A stretch of 64,000 nt of DNA, from assembly GCA_949128115.1 (NCBI GenBank), contig OX421964.1:868001-932000 (forward strand), written 5' to 3'. Origin of the DNA: Anaspis maculata. Taxonomy: Eukaryota; Arthropoda; Insecta; Coleoptera; Scraptiidae. Shown piece by piece: positions 1 through 10,900 of this stretch. A program made the translations under genes and the position numbers. Each line of letters begins with the position of its first letter. Within the stretch, counting starts at the first letter, position 1. The notes under the pieces were generated by a model, which saw only the letters and a list, made by a program, of their open reading frames with translations, was not told the origin of the DNA and searched no databases.

Positions 1-132
1 ATATTTGTGTTAGTTAACGGATGTTGCGTTTGGAACAAGTAGCTGCCAACTAAAAAAGTGGTGACCGATCGTTTTTGAAGTCACGTGGGTTGAAGTTTGA
101 AGTCACGTGGGTTGGAGCCTGGAGTCACGTGG

Positions 133-197
133 GTTCAAAACTGATTTTTTTGGGCAATAATTGTGTTTTTTCTATTGATATTTGTGTTAGTTAACGG
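133..197 (+). repeat. Linker subfamily with GTTAAC
   Basis: Distinct linker type with a TTCAAAACTGA or TTCAAAACTAA lead, GG(A/G)CA(A/C/G)TAATTG in place of the usual GGATAACAATTG, and GTGTTAGTTAACGG before the core (GTTAAC at 190-195). The same end recurs near 10, 4641, 7768, 7946, 11071, 11249, 13288, 30924, 33401, 39230, 44350, 50227, 54596, 58408 and 62605; a close variant lies at 2053. Its repeated placement helps define the higher-order blocks. Confidence 0.85.
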
Positions 198-375
198 ATG
201 TTGCGTTTGGAACAAGTAGCTGCCAACTCAAAAAGTGGTGACTGATCGTTTTTGAAGTCACGTGGGTTGGAGTTTGAAGTCACGTGGGTTGGAGTCCAAA
301 TCCACGTGGGTTAGGACCTGAGCTTTTTGGGTAACAATTGTGTCTTTTTTTCCGATATTTGTGTTCGTTCGTCGG
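198..375 (+). repeat. Representative 178-bp satellite monomer (three subunits)
   Basis: Anatomy of a typical monomer, taken from one core marker to the next. The conserved core covers about 198-256 and includes GTTGCGTTTGGAACAAG and TAGCTGCCAACT. Three 22-bp subunits follow, with CACGTG at 259, 281 and 303. The linker then runs to 375, with GGACCTGA, a short T tract, GGTAACAATTGTG, a second T tract and GTTCGTTCGTCGG. The core varies little between copies; the linker carries most subfamily differences. Confidence 0.93.
257..322 (+). repeat. 22-bp subunit tract, three copies
   Basis: Three tandem 22-bp units, each with CACGTGGG, spaced exactly 22 bp apart at 259, 281 and 303. The second half of each unit alternates among GGAGTTTGAA, GAAGTTTGAA, GGAGCCTGAA and GAAGCCTGGA types. 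This is the smallest repeat layer of the array and the source of monomer length variation. Confidence 0.93.
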
Positions 376-907
376 ATGTTGCGTTTGGAACGAGTAGCTG
401 CCAACTTAGAAAGTGATGACCGATCGTTTTTAAAGTCACGTGGATTGATGTTTGAAGTCACGTGGGTTGGAGCCTAAAGTCACGTGGGTTCAAACCTGAA
501 CTTTTTGGATAACAATTGTGTCTATTTTTTGATATTTTTGTTCGTTCGTCGGATGTTGCGTTAGGAACGAGTTACTGCCAACTCCAAAAGTGGTGACCGA
601 TCGTTTTGAAAGTCACGTGGGTTGAAGTTTGAAGTCACGTGGGCTGGAGCCTGAAGTCACGTGGGTTAAAACCCTCACTTTTTGGATAACAATTGTGTCT
701 TTTTTTTTATATTTGTGTTCGTTCGTCAGATGTTGCGTTTGGAACAAGTAGCTGCCAACTCAAAAAGTGGTGACCGATCGTTTTTAAAGTCACGTGGGTT
801 GGAGTTTGAAGTCACGTGTGTTGGAGCCCGGAGTCACGTGGGTTAGGACCTGAACTTTTTGGATAACAATCGTGTCTTTTTTTTCGATATTTGTGTTCGT
901 TTGACGG

Positions 908-1107
908 ATGTTGCGTTTGGAACAAGTAGCTGCCAACTCCAAAAGTGGTGACGGATCGTTTTAAAAGTCACGTGGGTTGAAGCCTGGAGTCACGTGGGTT
1001 GAAGCCTGAAGTCACGTGTGTTGGAGCCTGGAGTCACGTGGGTTAGGACCTAATTTTTTTGGATAACAATTGTGTCTTTCTTTTTGATATTTGTTTTCGT
1101 TTGACGG
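908..1107 (+). repeat. Long 200-bp monomer (four subunits)
   Basis: Marker-to-marker distance is 200 bp and four CACGTG subunits are present. This form usually carries GACGGATCG in the core where three-subunit monomers carry GACCGATCG, so subunit number and core type tend to be linked. A three-subunit exception with GACGGATCG lies near 41,100. Confidence 0.9.
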
Positions 1108-3756
1108 ATGTTGCGTTTGGAACAAGTAGCTGCCAACTTCAAAAGTGGTGACGGATCGTTTTAAAAGTCACGTGGGTTGAAGCCTGAAGGCACGTGGGTT
1201 GAAGCCTGGAGTCACGTGGGTTGGAGCCTGAAGTCACGTGGGTTAGGACCTGAAATCTTTGGATAACAATTTTTTTTTTTTTTTATATTTGTGTTCGTTT
1301 GACGGATGTTGCGTTTGGAACAAGTAGTTGCCAACTCAAAAAGTGGTGACCGATCGTTTTTGAAGTCACGTGGGTTGGAGTTTGAAGTCACGTGGGTTGG
1401 AGCCCGGAGTCACGTGGGTTGAAACCTGAACTTTTTGGATAACAATTGTCTTTTTTTTTTTCGATATTTGTGTTCGTTTGACGGATGTTGCGTTTGAAAC
1501 AAGTAGCTGCCAACTCACAAAGTGGTGACCGATCGTTTTTGAAGTCACGTGGGTTGGAGTTTGAATTCACGTGGGTTGGAGCTCGAAGTCACGTGGGTTA
1601 GGACCTGAACTTTTTGGATAACAATTGTGTCTTTTTTTTTCGATATCTGTGTTCGTTTGACGGATGTTGCGTTTGGAACAAGTAGCTGCCAACTCCAAAA
1701 GTGGTGACGGATCGTTTTAAAAGTCACGTGGGTTGAAGCCTGGAGGCACGTGGGTTGAAGCCTGAAGTCACGTGGGTTGGAGCCTGAAGTCACGTGGGTT
1801 AGGACCTGAAATTTTTGGATAACAATTGTGTCTTTTTTTTCGATATTTGTGTTCGTTTGACGGATGTTGCGTTTGGAACAAGTAGCTGCCAACTCCAAAA
1901 GTGGTGACGGATCGTTTTAAAAGTCACGTGGGTTGAAGCCTGGAGGCACCTGGGTTGAAGCCTGAAGTCACGTGGGTTGGAGCCTGAAGTCACGTGGGTT
2001 CAAAACTAAACTTTTTGGACACTAATTGTGTCTTTTCTTTTGATATTAGTGTTAGTTAACGAATGTTGCGTTTGGAACAAGTAGCTGCCAACTCAAAAAG
2101 TGGTGACCGATCGTTTTTAAAGTCACGTGGGTTGAAGTTTGAACTCACGTGGGTTGGAGCCTGAAGTCACGTGGGTTGAAACCTGAACTTTTTGGATAAC
2201 AATTGTCTTTTTTTTTTCGATATTTGTGTTCGTTTGACGGATGTTGCGTTTGGAACAAGTAGCTGCCAACTCAAAAAGTGGTGACCGATAGTTCTTGAAG
2301 TCACGTGGGTTGGAGTTTGAAGTCACGTGGGTTGGAGCTCGAAAACACGTGGGTTAGGACCTGAACTTTTTGGAAAACAATTGTGTCTTTTTTTTCGATA
2401 TTTGTGTTCGTTTGACGGATGTTGCGTTTGGAACAAGTAGCTGCCAACTCCAAAAGTGGTGACGGATCGTTTTAAAAGTCACGTGGGTTGAAGCCTGAAG
2501 GCACGTGGGTTGAAACCTGAAGTCACGTGGGTTGGAGCCTGAAGTCACGTGGGTTAGTACCTGAAATTTTTGGATAACAATTGTGTCTTTTTTTTATATT
2601 TGTGTTCGTTTGACGGATGTTGCCTTTGTAACAAGTAGCTGCCAACTCCAAAAGTGGTGACGGATCGTTTTAAAAGTCACGTGGGTTGAAGCCTGGAGCA
2701 TGTGGGTTGAAGCTTGAAGTCACGTGGGTTGGAGCCTGAATTCACGTGGGTTTGAACCTAAACTTTTAGGATAACAATTGTGTCTTCCTTTTTGATTGTT
2801 GTGTTCGTTTGACGGATGTTGCGTTTGGAACAAGTAGCTGCTAACTCAAAAAGTGGTGACCGATCGTTTTTAAAGTCACGTGGGTTGAAGTTTGAAGTCA
2901 CGTGGGTTGGAGCCTGAAGTCACGTGGGTTCAATTCTGATTTTTTTGGATAACAATTGTGTCTATTTTTTGATATTTCTGTTCGTTCGTCGGATGTTGCG
3001 TTTGGAACAAGTAGCTGCTAACTCAAAAAGCGGTGACCGATCGTTTTTAAAGTCACGTGGGTTGAAGTTTGAAGTCACGTGGGTTGGAGCCTGAAGTCAC
3101 GTGGGTTAGAACCTAAACTTTTTGGATAACAATTGTGTCTTTCTTTTTGATATTTGTGTTCGTTCGTCGGATGTTGCGTTTGGAACGAGTAACTGCCAAC
3201 TCCAAAAGTGGTGACCGATCGTTTTAAAAGTCACGTGGGTTGGAGTTTGAAGTCACGTGGGTTGGAGCCTGAAGTCACGTGGGTTCAAACCTGAACTTTT
3301 TGGATAACAATTGTGTCTATTTTTTGATATTTTTGTTCGTTCGTCGGATGTTGCGTTTGGAACGAGTAGCAGCCAACTTAAAAAGTGGTGACCGATCGTT
3401 TTAAAAGTCACGTGGGTTGAAGTTTGGAGTCAGGTGGGCTGGAGCCTGGAGTCACGTGGGTTAAAACCTTAACTTTTTGGATAACAATTGTGTCTTTTTT
3501 TTTTATATTTGTGTTCGTTCGTCAGATGTTGCGTTTGGAACGAGTAGCTGCCAACTCAAAAAGTGGTGACCGATCGTTTTTAAAGTCACGTGGGTTGGAG
3601 TTTGAAGTCACGTGGGTTGGAGCCTAAAGTCACGTGGGTTCAAACCTGAACTTTTTAGATAACAATTGTGTCTATTTTTTGATATTTTTGTTCGTTCGTC
3701 GGATGTTGCGTTTGGAACGAGTAGCTGCCAACTCCAAAAGTGGTGACCGATCGTTT

Positions 3757-4165
3757 CTGAAGTCACGTGGGTTGGAGTTTAAAGTCACGTGGGTTGGAGC
3801 TCAAAGTCACGTGGGATAGGACCTGAACTTTCTGGATAACAATTGTGTCTTTTTCTTCGATATTTGTGTTCGTTTGACGGATGTTGCGTTCGGAACAAGT
3901 AGCTGCCAACTCCAAAAGTGGTGACGGATCGTTTCAAAAGTCACGTGGGTTGAAGCCTGGAGGCACGTGGGTTGAAGCCTGAAGTCACGTGGGTTGGAGC
4001 CTGAAGTCACGTGGGTTAGGACCTGAAATTTTTTGATAACAATTGTGTCTTTTTTTCGATATTTGTGTTCGTTTGGCGGATGTTGCGTTTGGAACAAGTA
4101 GCTGCCAACTGAAAAAGTGGTGACCGATCGTTTTGAAAGTCACGTGGGTTGATGTTTGAAGTGAC
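3757..4165 (+). repeat. Segment shared with 30.46 kb, copy 1
   Basis: From 3,757 the sequence leaves block A and matches 30,457 onward (offset 26,700). Unusual shared variants include TCGTTTCTGAAG, GTGGGATAGGACC, ACTTTCTGGATAAC, TTTGGCGGATG and GAAGTGACGTGGG. The distant copy lacks one 22-bp subunit. This is a chimeric junction between two otherwise separate blocks. Confidence 0.8.
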
Positions 4166-5185
4166 GTGGGTTGAAGCCTGAAGTCACGTGTGTTGGAGCC
4201 TGAAGTCACGTGGGTTAGGACCTAAACTTTTTGGATAACAATTGTGTCTTTCTTTTTGATATTTGTTTTCGTTTGACGGATTTTGCGTTTGGAACAAGTA
4301 GCTGCCAACTTCGAAAGTGGTGACGGATCGTTTTAAAAGTCACGTGGGTTGAAGCCTGAAGGCACGTGAGTTGAAGCCTGAAGTCACGTGGGTTGGAGCC
4401 TGAAGTCACGTGGGTTAGGACCTGAAATCTTTGGATAACAATTTTTTTTTTTTATATTTGTGTTCGTTTGACGCATGTTGCGTTTGGAACAAGTAGTTGC
4501 CAACTCAAAAAGTGGTGACCGATCGTTTTCGAAGTCACGTGGGTTGAAGTTTGAAGTCACGTGGGTTGGAGCCTGGAGTCAGGTGGGTTCAAAACTGATT
4601 TTTTTGGACAGTAATTGTGTCTTTTCTATTGATATTTGTGTTAGTTAACGGATGTTGCGTTTGGAACAAGTAGCTGCCAACTCAAAAAGTGGTGACCGAT
4701 CGTTTTTAAAGTCACGTGGGTTGGAGTTTGAAGTCACGTGGGTTGGAGCTTGAAGTCACGTGGGTTAAGACCTGAATTTTTTGGATAACAATTGTGTCTT
4801 TTTTTTTGATATTTGTGTTCGTTCGTCAGATGTTGCGTTTGGAACAAGAAGCTGCCAGCTCAAAAAGTGGTGACCGATTGTTTTTATAGTCACGTGGGTT
4901 GGAGTTTGAAGTCACGTGGGTTGGAGCTTGAAGTCTCGTGGGTCAAGACCTGAACTTTTTGGATAACAATTGTGTTTTTTTTTTTGATATTTGTGTTCGT
5001 TCGTCAGATGTTGCGTTTGGAACAAGTAGCTGCCAACTCAAAAAGTGGTGACCGATCGTTTTTAAAGTCACGTGGGTTGGAGTTTGAAGTCACGTGGGTT
5101 GGAGCCCGGAGTCACGTGGGTTAGGACCTGAACTTTTTGGCTAACAATTGTGTCTATTTTTCGATATTTTTTGTTCGTTCGTCGG

Positions 5186-5341
5186 ATGTTGCGTTTGGAA
5201 CGAGTAGCTGCCAACTCAAAAAGTGGAGACCGATCGTTTTTAAAGTCACGTGGGTTGAAGTTTGAACTCACGTGGGTTGAAACCTGAACTTTTTGGATAA
5301 CAGTTGTCTTTTTTTTTTCGATATTTATGTTCGTTTGACGG
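5186..5341 (+). repeat. Short 156-bp monomer (two subunits)
   Basis: Marker-to-marker distance is 156 bp because only two CACGTG subunits are present before the linker. Equivalent short monomers occur in the copy at about 8.5 kb and near 22.2, 55.0 and 63.0 kb. The missing length equals one 22-bp unit relative to the 178-bp form. Confidence 0.9.
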
Positions 5342-7379
5342 ATGTTGCGTTTGGAACAAGTAGCTGCCAACTCAAAAAGTGGTGACCGATCGTTCTTAAA
5401 GTCACGTGGGTTGGAGTTTGAAGTCACGTGGGTTGGAGCTCGAAGTCACGTGGGTTAGGACCTGAACTTTTTGGAAAACAATTGTGTCTTTTTCTTCGAT
5501 ATTTGTGTTCGTTTGACGGATGTTGCGTTTGGAACAAGTAGCTGCCAACTCCAAAAGTGGTGACGGATCGTTTTAAAAGTCACGTGGGTTGAAGCCTGGA
5601 GGCACGTGGGTTGAAGCCTGATGTCACGTGGGTTGGAGCCTGAAGTCACGTGGGTTAGGACCTGAAATTTTTGGATAACAATTGTGTCTTTTTTTTATAT
5701 TTGTGTTCGTTTGACGGATGTTGCGTTTGGAACAAGTAGCTGCCAACTCAAAAAGTGGTGACCGATCGTTTTAAAAGTCACGTGGGTTGAAGTTTGAAGT
5801 CACGTGGGTTGGAGCCTGAAGTCACGTGGGTTCAAACCTTAACTTTTTGGATAACAAATGTGTCTTTTTTTTTTATATTTGTGATCGTTTGACGGATGTT
5901 GCGTTTGGAACAAGTAGCTGCCAACTCAAAAAGTGGTGACCGATCGTTTTCAAAGTCACGTGGGTTGAAGTATGAAGGCACGTGGGTTGGAGCCTGAAGT
6001 CACGTGGGTTGAAACCTTAACTTTTTGGATAACAAATGTGTCTTTTTTTTGATATTTGTGTTCGTTCGTCAGATGTTGCGTTTGGAACAAGAAGCTGCCA
6101 ACTCAAAAAGTGGTGACTGATCGTTTTTGAAGTCACGTGGGCTGGAGTTTGAAGTCACGTGGGTTGGAGTCCAAAGTCACGTGGGTTAGGACCTGAACTT
6201 TTTGGGTAACAATTGTGTCTTTTTTTTCGATATTTGGTTCGTTTGACGGATGTTGCGTTTGGAACAAGTAGCTGCCAACTCCAAAAGTGATGACGGATCG
6301 TTTTAAAAGTCACGTGGGTTGAAGCCTGGAGCATGTGGGTTGAAGCTTGAAGTCACGTGGGTTGGAGCCTGAATTTACGTGGGTTTGAACCTAAACTTTT
6401 AGGATAACAATTGTGTCTTCCTTTTTGATTGTTGTGTTCGTTTGACGGATGTTGCGTTTGAAACAAGTAGCTGCTAACTCAAAAAATGGTGACCGATCGT
6501 TTTGAAAGTCACGTGGGTTGAAGTTTGAAGTCACGTGGGTTGGAGCCTGAAGTCACGTGGGTTCAAACCTGATTTTTTTGGATAACAATTGTGTCTATAT
6601 TTTGATATTTCTGTTCGTTCGTCGGATGTTGCGTTTGGAACGAGTAGCTGTCAACTTAAAAAGTGAGGACCGATCGTTTTTAAAGTCACGTGGGTTGAAG
6701 TTTGAAGTCACGTGGGTTGGAGCCTAAAGTCACGTGGGTTCAAACTTGAACTTTTTGGATAACAATTGTGTCTATTTTTTGATATTTTTGTTCGTTCGTC
6801 GGATGTTGCGTTAGGAACAAGTTACTGCCAACTCGAAAAGTGGTGACCGATCGTTTTGAAAGTCACGTGGGTTGAAGTTTGAAGTCACGTGGGCTGGAGC
6901 CTTAAGTCACGTGGGTTAAAACCCTCACTTTTTGGATAACAATTGTGTCTTTTTTTTTATATTTGTGTTCGTTCGTCAGATGTTGCGTTTGGAACAAGTA
7001 GCTGCCAACTCAAAAAGTGGTGACCGATCGTTTTCAAAGTCACGTGGGTTGGAGTTTGAAGTCACGTGGGTTGAAGCCTGAAGTCACGTGTGTTGGAGCC
7101 TGGAGTCACGTGGGTTAGGACCTGAACTTTTTGGATAACAATCGTGTCATTTTTTTCGATATTTGTGTTCGTTTGACGGATGTTGCGTTTGGAACAAGTA
7201 GCTGCCAACTCCAAAAGTGGTGACGGATCGTTTTGGAAGTCACGTGGGTTGAAGCCTGGAGTCACGTGGGTTGAAGCCTGAAGTCACGTGTGTTGGAGCC
7301 TGGAGTCACGTGGGTTAGGACCTAAACTTTTTGGATAACAATTGTGTCTTTCTTTTTGATATTTGTTTTCGTTTGACGG

Positions 7380-7600
7380 ATGTTGCGTTTGGAACAAGTA
7401 GCTGCTAACTTCAAAAGTGGTGACGGATCGTTTTAAAAGTCACGTGGGTTGAAGCCTGAAGGCACGTGGGTTGAAGCCTGGAGGCACGTGGGTTGAAGCC
7501 TGAAGTCACGTGGGTTGGAGCCTGAAGTCACGTGGGTTATGACCTGAAATCTTTGGATAACAATTTTTTTTTTTTTTTTATATTTGTGTTCGTTTGACGG
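7380..7600 (+). repeat. Extra-long 221-bp monomer (five subunits)
   Basis: Five CACGTG motifs at 7441, 7463, 7485, 7507 and 7529, each exactly 22 bp apart, followed by a linker with a 16-base T run. It is the longest monomer I located. An identical-looking copy lies 3,303 bp downstream in the neighbouring block. One extra 22-bp unit relative to the 200-bp form explains the length. Confidence 0.92.
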
Positions 7601-7923
7601 ATGTTGCGTTTGGAGCAAGTAGTTGCCAACTCAAAAAGTGGTGACCGATCGTTTTTGAAGTCACGTGGGTTGAAGTTTGAAGTCACGTGGGTTGGAGCCT
7701 GGAGTCACGTGGGTTCAAAACTGATTTTTTTGGGCAATAATTGGGTCTTTTCTATTGATATTTGTGTTAGTTAACGGATGTTGCGTTTGGAACAAGTAGC
7801 TGCCAACTAAAAAAGTGGTGACCGATCGTTTTTGAAGTCACGTGGGTTGAAGTTTGAAGTCACGTGGGTTGGAGCCTGGAGTCACGTGGGTTCAAAACTG
7901 ATTTTTTTGGGCAATAATTGTGT

Positions 7924-10900
7924 CTTTTCTATTGATATTTGTGTTAGTTAACGGATGTTGCGTTTGGAACAAGTAGCTGCCAACTCAAAAAGTGGTGACC
8001 GATCGTTTTTAAAGTCACGTGGGTTGGAGTTTGAAGTCACGTGGGTTGGAGCTTGAAGTCACGTGGGTTAAGACCTGAATTTTTTGGATAACAATTGTGT
8101 CTTTTTTTTTGATATTTGTGTTCGTTCGTCAGATGTTGCGTTTGGAACAAGAAGCTGCCAGCTCAAAAAGTGGTGACCGATTGTTTTTATAGTCACGTGG
8201 GTTGGAGTTTGAAGTCACGTGGGTTGGAGCTTGAAGTCTCGTGGGTCAAGACCTGAACTTTTTGGATAACAATTGTGTTTTTTTTTTTGATATTTGTGTT
8301 CGTTCGTCAGATGTTGCGTTTGGAACAAGTAGCTGCCAACTCAAAAAGTGGTGACCGATCGTTTTTAAAGTCACGTGGGTTGGAGTTTGAAGTCACGTGG
8401 GTTGGAGCCCGGAGTCACGTGGGTTAGGACCTGAACTTTTTGGCTAACAATTGTGTCTATTTTTCGATATTTTTTGTTCGTTCGTCGGATGTTGCGTTTG
8501 GAACGAGTAGCTGCCAACTCAAAAAGTGGAGACCGATCGTTTTTAAAGTCACGTGGGTTGAAGTTTGAACTCACGTGGGTTGAAACCTGAACTTTTTGGA
8601 TAACAGTTGTCTTTTTTTTTTCGATATTTATGTTCGTTTGACGGATGTTGCGTTTGGAACAAGTAGCTGCCAACTCAAAAAGTGGTGACCGATCGTTCTT
8701 AAAGTCACGTGGGTTGGAGTTTGAAGTCACGTGGGTTGGAGCTCGAAGTCACGTGGGTTAGGACCTGAACTTTTTGGAAAACAATTGTGTCTTTTTCTTC
8801 GATATTTGTGTTCGTTTGACGGATGTTGCGTTTGGAACAAGTAGCTGCCAACTCCAAAAGTGGTGACGGATCGTTTTAAAAGTCACGTGGGTTGAAGCCT
8901 GGAGGCACGTGGGTTGAAGCCTGATGTCACGTGGGTTGGAGCCTGAAGTCACGTGGGTTAGGACCTGAAATTTTTGGATAACAATTGTGTCTTTTTTTTA
9001 TATTTGTGTTCGTTTGACGGATGTTGCGTTTGGAACAAGTAGCTGCCAACTCAAAAAGTGGTGACCGATCGTTTTAAAAGTCACGTGGGTTGAAGTTTGA
9101 AGTCACGTGGGTTGGAGCCTGAAGTCACGTGGGTTCAAACCTTAACTTTTTGGATAACAAATGTGTCTTTTTTTTTTATATTTGTGATCGTTTGACGGAT
9201 GTTGCGTTTGGAACAAGTAGCTGCCAACTCAAAAAGTGGTGACCGATCGTTTTCAAAGTCACGTGGGTTGAAGTATGAAGGCACGTGGGTTGGAGCCTGA
9301 AGTCACGTGGGTTGAAACCTTAACTTTTTGGATAACAAATGTGTCTTTTTTTTGATATTTGTGTTCGTTCGTCAGATGTTGCGTTTGGAACAAGAAGCTG
9401 CCAACTCAAAAAGTGGTGACTGATCGTTTTTGAAGTCACGTGGGCTGGAGTTTGAAGTCACGTGGGTTGGAGTCCAAAGTCACGTGGGTTAGGACCTGAA
9501 CTTTTTGGGTAACAATTGTGTCTTTTTTTTCGATATTTGGTTCGTTTGACGGATGTTGCGTTTGGAACAAGTAGCTGCCAACTCCAAAAGTGATGACGGA
9601 TCGTTTTAAAAGTCACGTGGGTTGAAGCCTGGAGCATGTGGGTTGAAGCTTGAAGTCACGTGGGTTGGAGCCTGAATTTACGTGGGTTTGAACCTAAACT
9701 TTTAGGATAACAATTGTGTCTTCCTTTTTGATTGTTGTGTTCGTTTGACGGATGTTGCGTTTGAAACAAGTAGCTGCTAACTCAAAAAATGGTGACCGAT
9801 CGTTTTGAAAGTCACGTGGGTTGAAGTTTGAAGTCACGTGGGTTGGAGCCTGAAGTCACGTGGGTTCAAACCTGATTTTTTTGGATAACAATTGTGTCTA
9901 TATTTTGATATTTCTGTTCGTTCGTCGGATGTTGCGTTTGGAACGAGTAGCTGTCAACTTAAAAAGTGAGGACCGATCGTTTTTAAAGTCACGTGGGTTG
10001 AAGTTTGAAGTCACGTGGGTTGGAGCCTAAAGTCACGTGGGTTCAAACTTGAACTTTTTGGATAACAATTGTGTCTATTTTTTGATATTTTTGTTCGTTC
10101 GTCGGATGTTGCGTTAGGAACAAGTTACTGCCAACTCGAAAAGTGGTGACCGATCGTTTTGAAAGTCACGTGGGTTGAAGTTTGAAGTCACGTGGGCTGG
10201 AGCCTTAAGTCACGTGGGTTAAAACCCTCACTTTTTGGATAACAATTGTGTCTTTTTTTTTATATTTGTGTTCGTTCGTCAGATGTTGCGTTTGGAACAA
10301 GTAGCTGCCAACTCAAAAAGTGGTGACCGATCGTTTTCAAAGTCACGTGGGTTGGAGTTTGAAGTCACGTGGGTTGAAGCCTGAAGTCACGTGTGTTGGA
10401 GCCTGGAGTCACGTGGGTTAGGACCTGAACTTTTTGGATAACAATCGTGTCATTTTTTTCGATATTTGTGTTCGTTTGACGGATGTTGCGTTTGGAACAA
10501 GTAGCTGCCAACTCCAAAAGTGGTGACGGATCGTTTTGGAAGTCACGTGGGTTGAAGCCTGGAGTCACGTGGGTTGAAGCCTGAAGTCACGTGTGTTGGA
10601 GCCTGGAGTCACGTGGGTTAGGACCTAAACTTTTTGGATAACAATTGTGTCTTTCTTTTTGATATTTGTTTTCGTTTGACGGATGTTGCGTTTGGAACAA
10701 GTAGCTGCTAACTTCAAAAGTGGTGACGGATCGTTTTAAAAGTCACGTGGGTTGAAGCCTGAAGGCACGTGGGTTGAAGCCTGGAGGCACGTGGGTTGAA
10801 GCCTGAAGTCACGTGGGTTGGAGCCTGAAGTCACGTGGGTTATGACCTGAAATCTTTGGATAACAATTTTTTTTTTTTTTTTATATTTGTGTTCGTTTGA

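Larger units (their letters stand above)
1..3756 (+). repeat. Higher-order block A, copy 1
   Basis: Matches 11,061-14,814 almost base for base, starting at an offset of 11,060. Copy 1 lacks a 175-bp monomer present at about 13,061-13,235 in copy 2 (offset becomes 11,235). It carries a 177-bp monomer at about 3,153-3,330 that copy 2 lacks (offset becomes 11,058). The match stops at 3,756, where copy 1 switches to sequence otherwise found at 30.46 kb. Confidence 0.88.
4621..7923 (+). repeat. Higher-order block B, copy 1 (3,303 bp)
   Basis: Directly adjacent tandem duplicate of 7,924-11,226. Wherever I compared them (for example 5.07-5.43 against 8.37-8.73 kb, and 7.06-7.62 against 10.37-10.92 kb) the copies look identical, including the rare five-subunit monomer and the two-subunit monomer. 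It holds about 18 monomers. Confidence 0.9.

Noticed and set aside
257..322. GTGGGTT units as telomeric repeats.
   Set aside because: Telomere-type arrays need short G-rich units in tandem. Here GGGTT occurs once per 22 bp in a complex unit.
320..345. GGATAACAATTG in most linkers resembles half of the bacterial lac operator.
   Set aside because: The match is about 11 bases, the symmetric other half is absent, and the setting is a eukaryotic satellite. Coincidence.
7441..7540. Regular short repeats that might suggest a CRISPR array.
   Set aside because: The 22-bp units abut directly with no unique spacers, and there are no cas genes. They are nested inside a longer satellite monomer.
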